From contig NZ_SAUZ01000007.1 in the NCBI RefSeq assembly GCF_004022215.1, positions 1 through 51,497 of the forward strand: a stretch of DNA of 51,497 nt, read 5' to 3'. Under the pieces are notes generated by a model. It worked only from the letters and a program-made list of their open reading frames with translations. It was not told where the DNA came from and ran no database searches. Shown piece by piece: positions 26,018 through 35,529 of this stretch; the first letter of the stretch is position 1, and every line of letters starts with the position of its first letter. The translations under genes and the position numbers were made by a program. The stretch comes from Paenirhodobacter populi. GTDB taxonomy: Bacteria > Pseudomonadota > Alphaproteobacteria > Rhodobacterales > Rhodobacteraceae.

Positions 26018-27565
26018 TCAGCACCTCTGGTCAAACAGCCGGGGCAGCCGCTCCCGCAGTTGATCGAGCACGCGGGGGAGCGGGGCCGCCGCGGTTATGG
26101 ATTGCCAGCCGGGGGGACATTGCGCCTGCGCGGACTGGCTCCGGACCACCTCGGCCGTCGCGTCCGAGGCATCCGCGCCGCGATGGTCGACCCGGTCGAT
26201 CGCCGCCGCGACCGGCAGGTCGAGCCAGATCCCGTCGAAAGGCACCCGCTCGCGCGTCGCCAGATTTTCCGCACAGGCCCACCACTGCGGGTCGAGGAAC
26301 GTCGCATCGAGGATCACCGGCCAGCCCGCGCGCAACGCCACCCGGGCGTCCCGGGCCATCCGGACCAGAACCCGGCGGCTGACGCGGGCGGAATAGGCCT
26401 TCGCGGGCAGATGCGTCTCGGGCGCCACGCCGGCCAGCCGCTTGCGCACCACGTCGGAGCGCAGGACCACCGCCCCCGTCAACGCCCCCATCTGCGGCGC
26501 AAGGCCGCGCGCGACGCTCGACTTGCCGCTGCCGGACAGGCCACCGACGGCGATCAGCCGCGGCGGGCCCGCCCCGCGCAGCGCATCCTGCGCGAAGGCG
26601 AAATCATGCGCGGCCTCGGCCTCGGCCCCGCGCGAAGCCGCCGTCATCGCCCGCACCGCGCCGCGCATCGACAGGAACAGCGGCATCAGCGGCAGCCCGC
26701 CATAATCCCGCGTCGCGCCCAGATACCGGTTGAGCACCACATTCGCCAGATCGGGATGCCCGCGCATCAGCAGGTCCGAGAGCGTCAGCGCCAGATCATA
26801 CAGCACGTCGATCGAGGCGATCGCCTCGTTGAACTCGATCGCGTCGAAAGGCACCGGCCGGTCCCCGATCATCACCACATTGCCAAGATGCAGATCACCG
26901 TGACAGCGCCGGATCCGCCCGGCGCGATGGCGGCGCGCCACCAGACCGCGGTGCACGATCCGCGCGCGATGGGCGGCGGTGCACCAGCCCTCGATCCCCT
27001 CCGCGAAGGCCATGCCCCCCGCGGCCTGCCGCAACGCCCCGGCGATCTGCTCGATCCTCCCGTCCAGATCCGCGTCGTCGCCGAACCCCGGCGTGACGGG
27101 CGCGGCGCGGTGCATCTGCGCGATCTCATCGGCCAGACGCTCGGCGATGTCGCGGGTCAGCCCGCCCCGGTCGCACAGCCGCGCAAGCTCCCGCTCGCGG
27201 TCGAAGCGGCGCATTTCGACCAGCCATTCGACCGGCTCCCCTGCCCCGCCCAGGTGCAGCGCCCCCTCCCGCCGGACGACCGGAACGACCCCCAGATAGA
27301 TATCGCCCGCCGCGGCATTCACCTCCATCTCGCGCCGGCAGCTTTGTTCGCGGTTCGCCAGCGTGGTGAAGTCGAGGTAATTCGTCCGCAGCGCCCGCTT
27401 CATCTTCCACGCCCGGTCTCCGGCCAGAAAGATCCGCGAGATATGCGTTTCGACCCGCTCGACCGCCGCGCCGCCATGGGTGGCGGGATCGGCAAGGAAC
27501 TCGATCACCGGCTGCTGTTCCGCCTCTGTCACCCCGGCCTGCGCCATCCTGATCCCCCGTCGCAA
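26018..27565 (-). CDS. Bifunctional aminoglycoside-phosphotransferase-like / P-loop kinase protein
   Basis: 515 residues with two parts. The N-terminal ~330 residues resemble APH-type kinases: CHGDLHLGNVV is the catalytic loop and PFDAIEFNE the following metal-binding Asp region. The C-terminal ~170 residues form a zeta-toxin/gluconate-kinase-like P-loop domain with Walker A GLSGSGKSS. This fusion is common in proteobacteria; its substrate is unknown. An internal ATG six codons later is also possible. It stands alone, convergent with nothing nearby. Confidence 0.8.
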   Translation of the reverse strand: MRRGIRMAQAGVTEAEQQPVIEFLADPATHGGAAVERVETHISRIFLAGDRAWKMKRALRTNYLDFTTLANREQSCRREMEVNAAAGDIYLGVVPVVRREGALHLGGAGEPVEWLVEMRRFDRERELARLCDRGGLTRDIAERLADEIAQMHRAAPVTPGFGDDADLDGRIEQIAGALRQAAGGMAFAEGIEGWCTAAHRARIVHRGLVARRHRAGRIRRCHGDLHLGNVVMIGDRPVPFDAIEFNEAIASIDVLYDLALTLSDLLMRGHPDLANVVLNRYLGATRDYGGLPLMPLFLSMRGAVRAMTAASRGAEAEAAHDFAFAQDALRGAGPPRLIAVGGLSGSGKSSVARGLAPQMGALTGAVVLRSDVVRKRLAGVAPETHLPAKAYSARVSRRVLVRMARDARVALRAGWPVILDATFLDPQWWACAENLATRERVPFDGIWLDLPVAAAIDRVDHRGADASDATAEVVRSQSAQAQCPPGWQSITAAAPLPRVLDQLRERLPRLFDQRC

Positions 27566-27623
27566 GCGGCCCCGCCCCGGCCGCGCCTATCACGTTAGCA
27601 CCATTCGGACGGAATGGGCGGCC

Positions 27624-28502
27624 TCAGAGATTTTCCGCCAGATAGTCGATGAACACCGCGACCCGACGCGACAGGCGGCGGCTGGCCGGATAGACGGCAT
27701 AGAGGTTGATGTCGGGCAGGGTGAAATCGTCCAGCACGGATTCCAGCCGCCCGGCGGCCAGATCCTCCTCGATGTCGATGCTGGATTTCAGCACCACCCC
27801 CGCCCCCGCGATCGCCCAGTTCCGCAGCGCGCCGCCGTCGTTCGCCGTCCTGTCGCCGCGGATGCGCACGCCGAATTCGCGGTCGCCCTCGCGGAAATGC
27901 CATGTCGTCTGCGGCGCGTCGGGCCGCGCCAGCACCATGCAGTTGTGCTGCGCCAGATCGCGCGGATGCGCGGGCCGCCCGGCCCGGTCCCAATAGGCGG
28001 GCGCCGCGCAGATCTTGCGGGTGCCGCACAGCAACAGCCTCTGGCCCGGGCGCGACCCGACAAAGGGGCCGACGCGCACCGCCACGTCGAAGCCCTCCTC
28101 GGTCAGGTCGAGCACCGAATCGCTCAGCATCAGGGCGACGCTGATTTCCGGATTGGCGCGCATGAAGCGGTCGATGACCGGCACCAGCCGGTTGCGGCCG
28201 AAATCGTTCGTCCCGGTCACGCGGATCTCGCCGCGCAGGCGGCCGCGGTCGGCGGCGGCCTCCATCGCCTCGTCCACATCGGCAAGGATGCGGCGGCAAT
28301 CGGCAAGGAAGCGTTCCCCCTCGGGCGTCAGGGACAGCCGCCGGGTGGTGCGCGTCACCAACGGGGCGGCCACCCGCTCTTCCAGCCGCTGAAGGCCGAC
28401 CGTCACCGTCGCGGGCGACAGCGACAGGGCCCGCCCGGCGGCGGCAAGGCTGCCGTGATCGGCGATCGCCACGAACAGCCGCAGCAGGTTGAACTGATCC
28501 AT
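27624..28502 (-). CDS. LysR-family transcriptional regulator
   Basis: 292 residues. The N-terminal winged helix (LLRLFVAIADHGSLAAAGRAL, SPATVTVGLQRLEERV) and the helix RRLSLTPEGERFLADCRRIL are classic LysR; the remainder is a periplasmic-binding-protein-like effector domain starting at GEIRVTGTNDFG. It is divergent from the four-gene redox/efflux operon at 28623, which it probably controls. An inverted-repeat operator lies directly at its start codon, suggesting autoregulation. Confidence 0.92.
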   Translation of the reverse strand: MDQFNLLRLFVAIADHGSLAAAGRALSLSPATVTVGLQRLEERVAAPLVTRTTRRLSLTPEGERFLADCRRILADVDEAMEAAADRGRLRGEIRVTGTNDFGRNRLVPVIDRFMRANPEISVALMLSDSVLDLTEEGFDVAVRVGPFVGSRPGQRLLLCGTRKICAAPAYWDRAGRPAHPRDLAQHNCMVLARPDAPQTTWHFREGDREFGVRIRGDRTANDGGALRNWAIAGAGVVLKSSIDIEEDLAAGRLESVLDDFTLPDINLYAVYPASRRLSRRVAVFIDYLAENL

Positions 28503-28503
28503 A

Positions 28504-28520
28504 ATTCGGCCTGTCCGAAT
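28504..28520. promoter_or_regulatory. LysR box in the divergent promoter region
   Basis: A perfect inverted repeat ATTCGG-N5-CCGAAT, containing the T-N11-A LysR consensus (TCGG-N5-CCGA). It abuts the start of the lysR-type gene and lies 102 bp before the divergent operon. Confidence 0.65.
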
Positions 28521-28622
28521 AGTCCCTTATCCAGTGATCTAATTATGTGTCACAGGCGGCATGATAATGTCCATGCTGGCCGCGATCCGGGGCGGGAAAC
28601 GCCGGTTCAGGAGGGATTGAAG

Positions 28623-29675
28623 ATGACAGGACGGAAACATGCGCTGGTGGCCGGCGGGCTTGGCGTCATCGGCCGCAATCTGGTCGAGCATCTGGCCGCG
28701 CAGCCCAACTGGAAGGTGACGGCGATTTCGCGCCGCAGCCCGGATTTCGACACGCCCGCGCGGTTCCTGTCACTCGACCTGATGGATGCGGGTGCGGTGC
28801 GGGCGGGGCTGGCGGATGTTTCCGACGTCACCCATGTCTTTTACGCCGCCTATCAGGAACATGCGGACCCGGCCGTGCAGGTTTCGGCCAATCTCGCCAT
28901 GCTGCGCAATCTGGTCGAGGGGGCCGAGGCCGCCTCCCCCGCCCTGCGCCGGGTGGTCTTGTATGAGGGCGCGAAATATTACGGCGCGCATCTGGGCGCC
29001 TTCCCGACCCCGGCGCGCGAGGATGCGCCCCGCGTCATGCCGCCGATGTTCTACTACGATCAGGAAGACTGGCTGCGCGACCGGGCGGCGGGCCGGCCTT
29101 GGGACGTGGTCGTGCTGCGCCCCGATGTGGTCTGCGGCTTTGCCGTCGGCAATCCGATGAACCTGTCGATGGTGATCGCGGTCTATGCGGCGATCTCGAA
29201 GGAACTCGGGATGCCCTTGCGCTTTCCGGGCACGGCGGATTGCTACGGCCGGCTCGCGCAGGTGACGGATGCGGCGCAGCTTGCCGCGGGATCGGAATGG
29301 GCGGCGGATCATGCGACGGGGGGCGAGGCCTACAACCTGACGAACGGCGACCTCTTCCGCTGGAACCGGCTATGGGAAAAGATTGCCCGCCATCTGGGCA
29401 TGGAGCTGGCGCCACCCATGACCATCTCGCTGACCGAGATGATGGCCGACAAGGGGCCGGTCTGGGACAGGATCGTCGAAAAACACGGGCTGATCCCGGT
29501 GCCGTTCGACAAGGTCGCCTCATGGGGTTTCGGCGATTTCATCTTCCGCTGCGACTGGGACGTGATTTCCTCGACCACGAAAATCCGGCAGGCGGGCTTT
29601 GCCCCCGTGGTGGAATCCGAGGCGATGTTCATGCGGCTCTTTGATGAATTCCGCGCCCGCAGGGTCATCCCTTGA
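28623..29675 (+). CDS. PRISE-type NAD(P)-dependent reductase (SDR superfamily)
   Basis: 350 residues, an extended SDR of the progesterone 5-beta-reductase/iridoid-synthase-like group. It has the nucleotide-binding GGLGVIGRNL near the N-terminus, SRR for NADPH preference, VVLYEGAKYYGAHLG where the group's active-site region lies, and FYYDQEDWL, the PRISE signature with its Tyr. Members reduce activated C=C bonds of enones. It is the first gene of an operon: the next start (TTG 29672) overlaps its stop. A longer upstream frame is a read-through of antisense DNA; this ATG follows AGGAGGGATTGAAG. Confidence 0.85.
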   Translation: MTGRKHALVAGGLGVIGRNLVEHLAAQPNWKVTAISRRSPDFDTPARFLSLDLMDAGAVRAGLADVSDVTHVFYAAYQEHADPAVQVSANLAMLRNLVEGAEAASPALRRVVLYEGAKYYGAHLGAFPTPAREDAPRVMPPMFYYDQEDWLRDRAAGRPWDVVVLRPDVVCGFAVGNPMNLSMVIAVYAAISKELGMPLRFPGTADCYGRLAQVTDAAQLAAGSEWAADHATGGEAYNLTNGDLFRWNRLWEKIARHLGMELAPPMTISLTEMMADKGPVWDRIVEKHGLIPVPFDKVASWGFGDFIFRCDWDVISSTTKIRQAGFAPVVESEAMFMRLFDEFRARRVIP

Positions 29676-31096
29676 CAGGCGCGGCACTTGCCCCGGCGAC
29701 CGGGCGGCAGACCGCGCTTGCCCTGCTGGTCGCGGGGACCTTCTTCATGGAAAACCTTGATGCCACGGTGATCGCCCCGGTGCTGCCTCATATGGCGCAG
29801 AGCTTCGCCGTCGCGCCGGTCGATCTGAACACCGGGGTTTCGGCCTATATGCTGACGCTGGGGGTTTTCATCCCGGTCAGCGGCTGGATGGCGGAAAGGT
29901 TCGGCGCGCGGTGGGTCTTTGCCGGGGCCATCGCGCTGTTCACGCTGGCGTCGATCCTGTGCGCGATGTCGCAGAGCCTGCCGCAATTCGTGGCCGCGCG
30001 CATTCTGCAGGGCATCGGCGGCGCGCTGATGGTGCCGGTCGGGCGGCTGGTGGTGTTGCGCGTCACCCCGAAGGACCGGCTGATCGCCGTCATCGCCACG
30101 CTGACATGGCCCGCGCTGGTGGCGCCGGTTCTGGGGCCGCCGCTTGGCGGGCTGATCGCCGATCACGCGGACTGGCGCTGGATCTTCTGGCTGAACCTGC
30201 CGCTGGGGCTGATCGCCTTTGCGCTGGCCTGCGGGCTGGTGCCGCGCGGCTCGGGGCGCGCGGCGGATGGTTTCGACTGGCCGGGTTTCTTGCTGACCGG
30301 CGGCGCGCTGGTGCTGCTGCTCTATGCGACCGAGGCCCTTGCCCGCCCCGATGTGGTCTGGAGCGTGACGAGCCTGTCGGTCCTGATCGGCATCGCGCTG
30401 CTGGCCGTCGGCGTGCGGCACCTGCGGCGGGCGGCGGCGCCGATGATCCGGCTGGACGCGCTCGCGGTGCCGAGTTTCGCGGTGACGATCTGGGGCGGAT
30501 CCTTGTTCCGCATGGGGGTCAGCGCGGTGCCCTTCCTGTTGCCGCTGATGTTCCAGATCGGCTTCGGTTTCAGCGCCTTTCACGCGGGCGCGCTGCTCAT
30601 GGCGGTGTTTGCCGGCAATCTGGTGATGAAGCCGATGACGACGCCGGTGCTGCGCCGCTTCGGCTTCCGCCGGGTGCTGGTGGTCAACGGGCTGATCAAC
30701 GCGCTGGCCATCGCCGCCATCGCGGCGTTCGGGCCGGGGCTGCCGCTCTGGCTGATCTGCGGGGTGCTGTTCATCGGCGGCATGGCCCGGTCGATGCAGT
30801 TCACCGCGCTCAACACCATCGCCTTCGCCGACATCCCGCCCGCGGGCATGTCCAGCGCGAACACGCTGTTTTCCACCGCCTTCCAGCTGGCGATGGGGCT
30901 GGGCATCGCGCTTGGCGCCATCGCCTGGCGGATCGGAACGGTGGCGACGGAGGGCGGCGATCCGGTCCTGCCCTTCCGCATCGCCTTCCTGATCGTCGCG
31001 GCGGTGTCGCTGGCCGCGATTCTCGACTGCCTGCGGCTGGAACCCGGGGTGGGCCGGCATGTTACTTCCCCTGACAAAAGGAGATCGAAACCATGA
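29672..31096 (+). CDS. MFS drug-efflux transporter, DHA2 (EmrB/QacA) family
   Basis: 474 residues from a TTG that overlaps the previous stop. FMENLDATVIAPVLPHMA is the family's first membrane helix with motif D1; GWMAERFGARW is motif A; APVLGPPLGG is the motif C of exporters. About 14 membrane helices are visible along the length. It should pump out small hydrophobic compounds with protons, perhaps substrates or products of the neighbouring reductases. It overlaps the next gene by 4 bases. Confidence 0.9.
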   Translation: MTGAALAPATGRQTALALLVAGTFFMENLDATVIAPVLPHMAQSFAVAPVDLNTGVSAYMLTLGVFIPVSGWMAERFGARWVFAGAIALFTLASILCAMSQSLPQFVAARILQGIGGALMVPVGRLVVLRVTPKDRLIAVIATLTWPALVAPVLGPPLGGLIADHADWRWIFWLNLPLGLIAFALACGLVPRGSGRAADGFDWPGFLLTGGALVLLLYATEALARPDVVWSVTSLSVLIGIALLAVGVRHLRRAAAPMIRLDALAVPSFAVTIWGGSLFRMGVSAVPFLLPLMFQIGFGFSAFHAGALLMAVFAGNLVMKPMTTPVLRRFGFRRVLVVNGLINALAIAAIAAFGPGLPLWLICGVLFIGGMARSMQFTALNTIAFADIPPAGMSSANTLFSTAFQLAMGLGIALGAIAWRIGTVATEGGDPVLPFRIAFLIVAAVSLAAILDCLRLEPGVGRHVTSPDKRRSKP

Positions 31097-31803
31097 CCCT
31101 GAAAGACAGGCGCGTCCTCGTCGTGGGGGGCAGCTCCGGCATCGGCTTCGGCGCGGCACGGGCGGCGCTGGCGGACGGGGCGGCGGTCACCATCGCCTCC
31201 CGCTCGCAGGACAGGATCGACGCGGCGCTGGCCCGGCTTGGCGCGGGGGCGGAGGGGCATGTCCTCGACACCACCGACGAGGCCGGGGTCGAGGCCTTCT
31301 TCGCCGCCCGCCCGGCCTTCGACCATGTGGTCGTCTCGGCCTCCAAGACCAAGGTGGCGGCGGTGCGGGAATTGCCGCTTGCAGATGCCTATGGCTCGAT
31401 GAATTCCAAATTCTGGGGCGCCTACCGCATCGCCCGCGCGGCGAAGATCGCCGAGGGCGGATCGCTGACGCTGGTCTCCGGCTTTCTGTCGCAGCGGCCA
31501 AGGAAGGGCGCCGCGATCCAGAGCGCGATCAACGCCGCCGTCGAGGGGCTGACCCGCGGCCTCGCGCTGGAATTCGCGCCGGTGCGGGTCAACTGCGTCT
31601 CGCCGGGGCTGGTGCAGACCGAGATGTATGACAGCCTTGACGAAGCCGCCCGCAGGACGATGTACGAAAATGGCGCCGCCCGGCTGCCTGCCGGTCTTGT
31701 CGGCACGCCGGAACATATCGCGGTGCAGATCATGGCCTTCATCGCCAACCCCTATATCACCGGCTCCACCGTCTATGTGGACGGCGGCGGCCTGATCGCC
31801 TGA
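31093..31803 (+). CDS. Atypical short-chain dehydrogenase/reductase lacking YxxxK
   Basis: 236 residues with the classical Rossmann start VVGGSSGIGFG (12-18 region), an active-site Ser129 (LVSG), and a C-terminal SPGLVQTEM and GSTVYVDGGG. At the catalytic Tyr-x3-Lys position it reads Gln143-SAI-Asn147, so both residues are replaced. It may bind a cofactor without normal SDR catalysis, or use another mechanism. Translationally coupled to the MFS gene upstream; the aldo-keto reductase follows after 21 bp. Confidence 0.85.
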   Translation: MTLKDRRVLVVGGSSGIGFGAARAALADGAAVTIASRSQDRIDAALARLGAGAEGHVLDTTDEAGVEAFFAARPAFDHVVVSASKTKVAAVRELPLADAYGSMNSKFWGAYRIARAAKIAEGGSLTLVSGFLSQRPRKGAAIQSAINAAVEGLTRGLALEFAPVRVNCVSPGLVQTEMYDSLDEAARRTMYENGAARLPAGLVGTPEHIAVQIMAFIANPYITGSTVYVDGGGLIA

Positions 31804-31824
31804 CAACAACGAAAGGACGAACCA

Positions 31825-32778
31825 ATGGAAAAACGAGCACTTGGAAAGACCGGGCTGAACATCGCCCCGGTGGTCTTCGGCGGCAATGTCTTTGGCTGGA
31901 CGATCGACGAAAAGACGAGCTTCGCCGTCCTCGACGCCTTTGTGGATCAGGGCTTCGATGCGATCGACACGGCCGATGTCTATTCGGCCTGGGTGTCCGG
32001 CAACAAGGGCGGCGAGTCCGAAACCATCATCGGCAACTGGCTCAAGGCCCGTCCGGGGATGCGCGACAAGGTTACGATCTTCACCAAGGTCGGGTCGGAT
32101 CTGGGCCAGCCGGGGCAGAAGGGGCTGTCGGAAAAATGGATCCTGCAAGCCGTCGAAGGGTCGCTCTCGCGCCTTGGGATCGAGACGATCGACCTGTATT
32201 TCTCGCACTGGCCGGACCCGGAAACGCCCTATGCCGAAACGCTCGGCGCCTATGACAAGCTGCTGAGGGCGGGCAAGATCCGCGCGGTGGGCGCGTCTAA
32301 TCTGGATGCGGAGCATCTGGCCGAGGCGCTGAAGGTCGCGAAGGATGCGGACCTGCCCGCCTATCAGGTGCTCCAGCCGCAATACAACCTGTATGACCGG
32401 GACAGCTATGATGGCGCCCTGCGCGATCTGTGCCTGAAAGAGGGGCTGGGCGTCGTGACCTATTACAGCCTCGCCTCGGGCTTCCTGAGCGGCAAATACC
32501 GCTCCCGCGACGATCTGGGGAAATCCAAGCGCGGCGGCGGAATCGCGAAATACCTGACCCCGCGCGGGGAGGCGATCCTGAAGGCGCTGGATCAGGTTTC
32601 CGGTGCGCATTCGGTCAAGCAAGCCGAGGTGGCGCTGGCCTGGCTGATCGCGCGCGAAGGCGTGACGGCGCCGATCGCCTCGGCCACCAGCGTGGCGCAG
32701 GTCGAGAGTTTCGCCAGAGCGGCCAGCCTGAAGCTGACGGCCGAGGATATCGCGGCGCTGGATCGCGCGAGCGCCTGA
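31825..32778 (+). CDS. Aldo/keto reductase
   Basis: 317 residues, complete TIM-barrel AKR with the catalytic tetrad Asp48 (AIDTA), Tyr53 (DVYS), Lys88 (TKVG) and His128 (SHWP). The C-terminal ATSVAQVESFARAASLKL matches the NADPH-binding end. It reduces aldehydes or ketones; the specific substrate is unknown. Preceded by GAAAGGACGAACC as ribosome site. Last gene of the operon with the PRISE reductase, MFS pump and SDR, which together look like detoxification of reactive carbonyls or quinone-like compounds under LysR control. Confidence 0.92.
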   Translation: MEKRALGKTGLNIAPVVFGGNVFGWTIDEKTSFAVLDAFVDQGFDAIDTADVYSAWVSGNKGGESETIIGNWLKARPGMRDKVTIFTKVGSDLGQPGQKGLSEKWILQAVEGSLSRLGIETIDLYFSHWPDPETPYAETLGAYDKLLRAGKIRAVGASNLDAEHLAEALKVAKDADLPAYQVLQPQYNLYDRDSYDGALRDLCLKEGLGVVTYYSLASGFLSGKYRSRDDLGKSKRGGGIAKYLTPRGEAILKALDQVSGAHSVKQAEVALAWLIAREGVTAPIASATSVAQVESFARAASLKLTAEDIAALDRASA

Positions 32779-32890
32779 CCCCGGACACCGCCCGCCGCCT
32801 CATGGCGGCGGGTGCGCGGGTGTGGGTTCGTTGACAGCTTTGCCGTGGCGGCAGGCACAGGGAACCGCGCGCGATCCGCCGCGGGGGAAA

Positions 32891-32956
32891 GGGGGCGCTG
32901 CCCCCTCTTTGCCTAACGGCAAATTCACCCCCGGGATATTTATGGAAAAACGAAGG
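32891..32956 (-). repeat. Dispersed structured intergenic element, copy 1
   Basis: On the minus strand: TTTTTCCATAAATATCCCGG, GGGTGAA, a hairpin TTTGCC-GTTA-GGCAAA and a second hairpin GGGGGC-AGC-GCCCCC. The same modules occur at 38398-38463 and 43433-43493. Here it lies after the aldo/keto reductase gene and points back toward it. Confidence 0.75.
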
Positions 32957-33561
32957 CCAGAGGGCGTCACGGCAGGGCCGCGGGGCGCGCGGAGGCCGGG
33001 GCGGTTTCGCGGTCTGTCGGGCTGACCCACCGATCCGCGTGGTCGGGCCAATGTGACGGGATATACCCGGGGGGCGGGGCGGCGGGCTCTTTCGCCGCCG
33101 TCCCCGGTCTGTGTTCATCGCCCTGATCCGTTCTGGCCGCGGGTCGGAAAGCCGCCGTCGCGTGGTCGCCCCATCAAGCCCGGACGCCGGAACGGGCGCG
33201 GCGGATCCGGCGTCCTCTTGTCCCGGGCAGGGGAAATCCCCATGGCGCATCAGGGGCGATTCACCCCTGTTCGTCCGGATTCCCTGTCCACGGCAGGTGT
33301 TCGGCACATGCACGCTGCGCGTGCATCCGGACTTCGTGGAACACCTTGGACAGGTCTCTGCCGCCCCTCAATCGATCAAATTATGGGCAATTCGGTAAAT
33401 TCACTGTGCAAACCGCCTACCCCATCGTCATCCTGCACCTATTTAATCAGGTGTTCAGGCAAAGCTGAAATGACACGGGTCCGGAACCGCGCTGATCCTG
33501 TCGATCAGCTCCGGCATCGGATCGCATCTGGACATTTGACCCCACCGTCGAAGAGGATAGC
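32957..33561. other. Intergenic, no gene seen
   Basis: GC-rich at first, then AT-richer from about 33360, where the promoter of the prkA operon should lie. Overlapping frames have no family similarity. The ribosome site for prkA is GAAGAGGAT just before 33562. Confidence 0.5.
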
Positions 33562-35505
33562 ATGCATAACGACCCGGTTTTCAGTGCATTCACCCGCTCT
33601 TTCGAGGCCCGTCGCGAGACGGAAATGACACTGTCGGAATATCTCGAATCGTGCCGGAACGATCCGATGCGATATGCCAATGCGGCCGAACGGCTGCTGG
33701 ACGCGATCGGCGAGCCGCAATTCGTCGATACCGCGCGCGACCCGCGGCTCGGCCGGATCTTCCTGAACAGGACGATACGCATCTATCCGGCCTTCGAAGG
33801 GTTCTACGGCATGGAAGAGACGATCGAGCGGATCGTTTCCTTCCTGCGCCATGCGGCGCAGGGGCTCGAGGAGCGCAAGCAGATCCTGTATCTGCTCGGC
33901 CCGGTCGGCGGCGGCAAATCCTCGCTTGCCGAACGGCTGAAGGCGCTGATGGAGGTGCATCCGATCTACGTGCTGAAGGCGGGCGACGAGATCAGCCCGG
34001 TCTTCGAAAGCCCGCTCGGCCTGTTCGAGCCGGAAACCATGGGCCCAATGATCGAGGAACGCTACGGCATCCCGCGCCGCCGCCTGTCCGGGCTGATGAG
34101 CCCCTGGTGCCTGAAGCGGCTGGAGGAATTCGACGGCGACATCTCGCGCTTTCGCGTGGTGCGGCTGCAACCCTCGCGCCTGCGGCAGATCGCCATCGCA
34201 AAGACCGAACCGGGGGATGAGAACAATCAGGACATTTCCTCGCTGGTCGGCAAGGTCGACATCCGCAAGCTGGAAACCTTCTCGCAGAACGATCCGGACG
34301 CCTACAGCTATTCGGGCGGGCTGAACCGCGCCAATCAGGGCGTTCTCGAATTCGTCGAGATGTTCAAGGCGCCGATCAAGATGCTGCATCCGCTGCTGAC
34401 CGCCACGCAGGAAGGCAATTACATCGGCACGGAAAACATCGGCGCGATCCCGTTTTCGGGCATCATCCTCGCCCATTCGAACGAGGCGGAATGGCAGAGC
34501 TTCCGCAGCGACAAGAACAACGAGGCCTTCATCGACCGGATTTCCGTCATCAAGGTGCCCTATTGCCTGCGGGTGACCGAAGAAGGCCAGATCTACGAAA
34601 AGCTGATCCACGGCTCGGAGTTGGCCGCCGCCCCCTGCGCCCCCGCGACGATCGAGACGCTGGCGCGTTTCGCGGTGCTGTCGCGGCTTCGTCGGCACGA
34701 GAACTCGACCCTCTTCGCCAAGATGCGGGTCTATGACGGCGAGGCGCTGAAGGAATCCGATCCCAAGGCCCGCAGCGTGCAGGAATACCGCGACGCCGCC
34801 GGGGTGGACGAGGGGATGGACGGCATCTCGACCCGCTTCGCCTTCAAGGTGCTGGCCGCGACCTACAATCACGACACGACCGAGATCGCGGCCGATCCGG
34901 TGCATCTGATGTATGTGCTGGAACAGATGATCCGCCGCGAACAGTTGCCGGATGAGACCGAACGGCGCTATCTTGAGTTCATCAAAGGAGAGCTGGCACC
35001 GCGCTACGCCGAGTTCATCGGCCATGAGATCCAGAAGGCCTATCTCGAATCCTACGCCGACTACGGGCAGAACATCTTCGACCGCTATGTCGCCCATGCC
35101 GATGCCTGGATCGAGGATCTGGATTTCAAGGACCCCGACACCGGGCAGATGCTCGACCGCGAGGTGCTGAACCAGGAGCTGACCAAGGTGGAAAAACCGG
35201 CCGGCATCGCCAATCCGAAGGACTTCCGCAACGAGGTCGTCAAGTTCTCGCTCCGCACCCGGGCGAACAACGGCGGGCGCAACCCGTCCTGGACCAGCTA
35301 CGAAAAGATCCGCGACGTGATCGAAAAGCGCATGTTCGCCCAGGCCGAGGATCTGCTGCCGGTGATATCCTTCGGGTCCAAGAAGGACGGCGAGAGCGAA
35401 AAGAAGCATGAGGAGTTCGTCGATCGCATGGTGGCGCGCGGCTACACGGAACGTCAGGTCCGTCGGCTGGTTGAATGGTACATGCGCGTCAAGCAGGCGG
35501 GCTGA
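33562..35505 (+). CDS. prkA: PrkA serine protein kinase (YeaG-like)
   Basis: 647 residues, full length for the family. The AAA+ N-terminal part has Walker A GPVGGGKSS (113-121), and the GLNRANQGVLEFVEMFKAPI region is highly characteristic of PrkA. The C-terminal PrkA domain follows. E. coli YeaG acts in stationary-phase and nitrogen-starvation responses, and the B. subtilis protein affects sporulation. It is first in the conserved trio prkA-yeaH-spoVR, whose members sit 24 bp apart and then overlap, so they are co-transcribed. Confidence 0.95.
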   Translation: MHNDPVFSAFTRSFEARRETEMTLSEYLESCRNDPMRYANAAERLLDAIGEPQFVDTARDPRLGRIFLNRTIRIYPAFEGFYGMEETIERIVSFLRHAAQGLEERKQILYLLGPVGGGKSSLAERLKALMEVHPIYVLKAGDEISPVFESPLGLFEPETMGPMIEERYGIPRRRLSGLMSPWCLKRLEEFDGDISRFRVVRLQPSRLRQIAIAKTEPGDENNQDISSLVGKVDIRKLETFSQNDPDAYSYSGGLNRANQGVLEFVEMFKAPIKMLHPLLTATQEGNYIGTENIGAIPFSGIILAHSNEAEWQSFRSDKNNEAFIDRISVIKVPYCLRVTEEGQIYEKLIHGSELAAAPCAPATIETLARFAVLSRLRRHENSTLFAKMRVYDGEALKESDPKARSVQEYRDAAGVDEGMDGISTRFAFKVLAATYNHDTTEIAADPVHLMYVLEQMIRREQLPDETERRYLEFIKGELAPRYAEFIGHEIQKAYLESYADYGQNIFDRYVAHADAWIEDLDFKDPDTGQMLDREVLNQELTKVEKPAGIANPKDFRNEVVKFSLRTRANNGGRNPSWTSYEKIRDVIEKRMFAQAEDLLPVISFGSKKDGESEKKHEEFVDRMVARGYTERQVRRLVEWYMRVKQAG

Positions 35506-35529
35506 CAGGCAGGCAGGCAGGGAGAGCCG

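Noticed and set aside
29330-32622. Long minus-strand frames antisense to the MFS/SDR/AKR operon
   Set aside because: Low-complexity Arg/Gln/His-rich translations with no family features; the plus-strand genes are clear.
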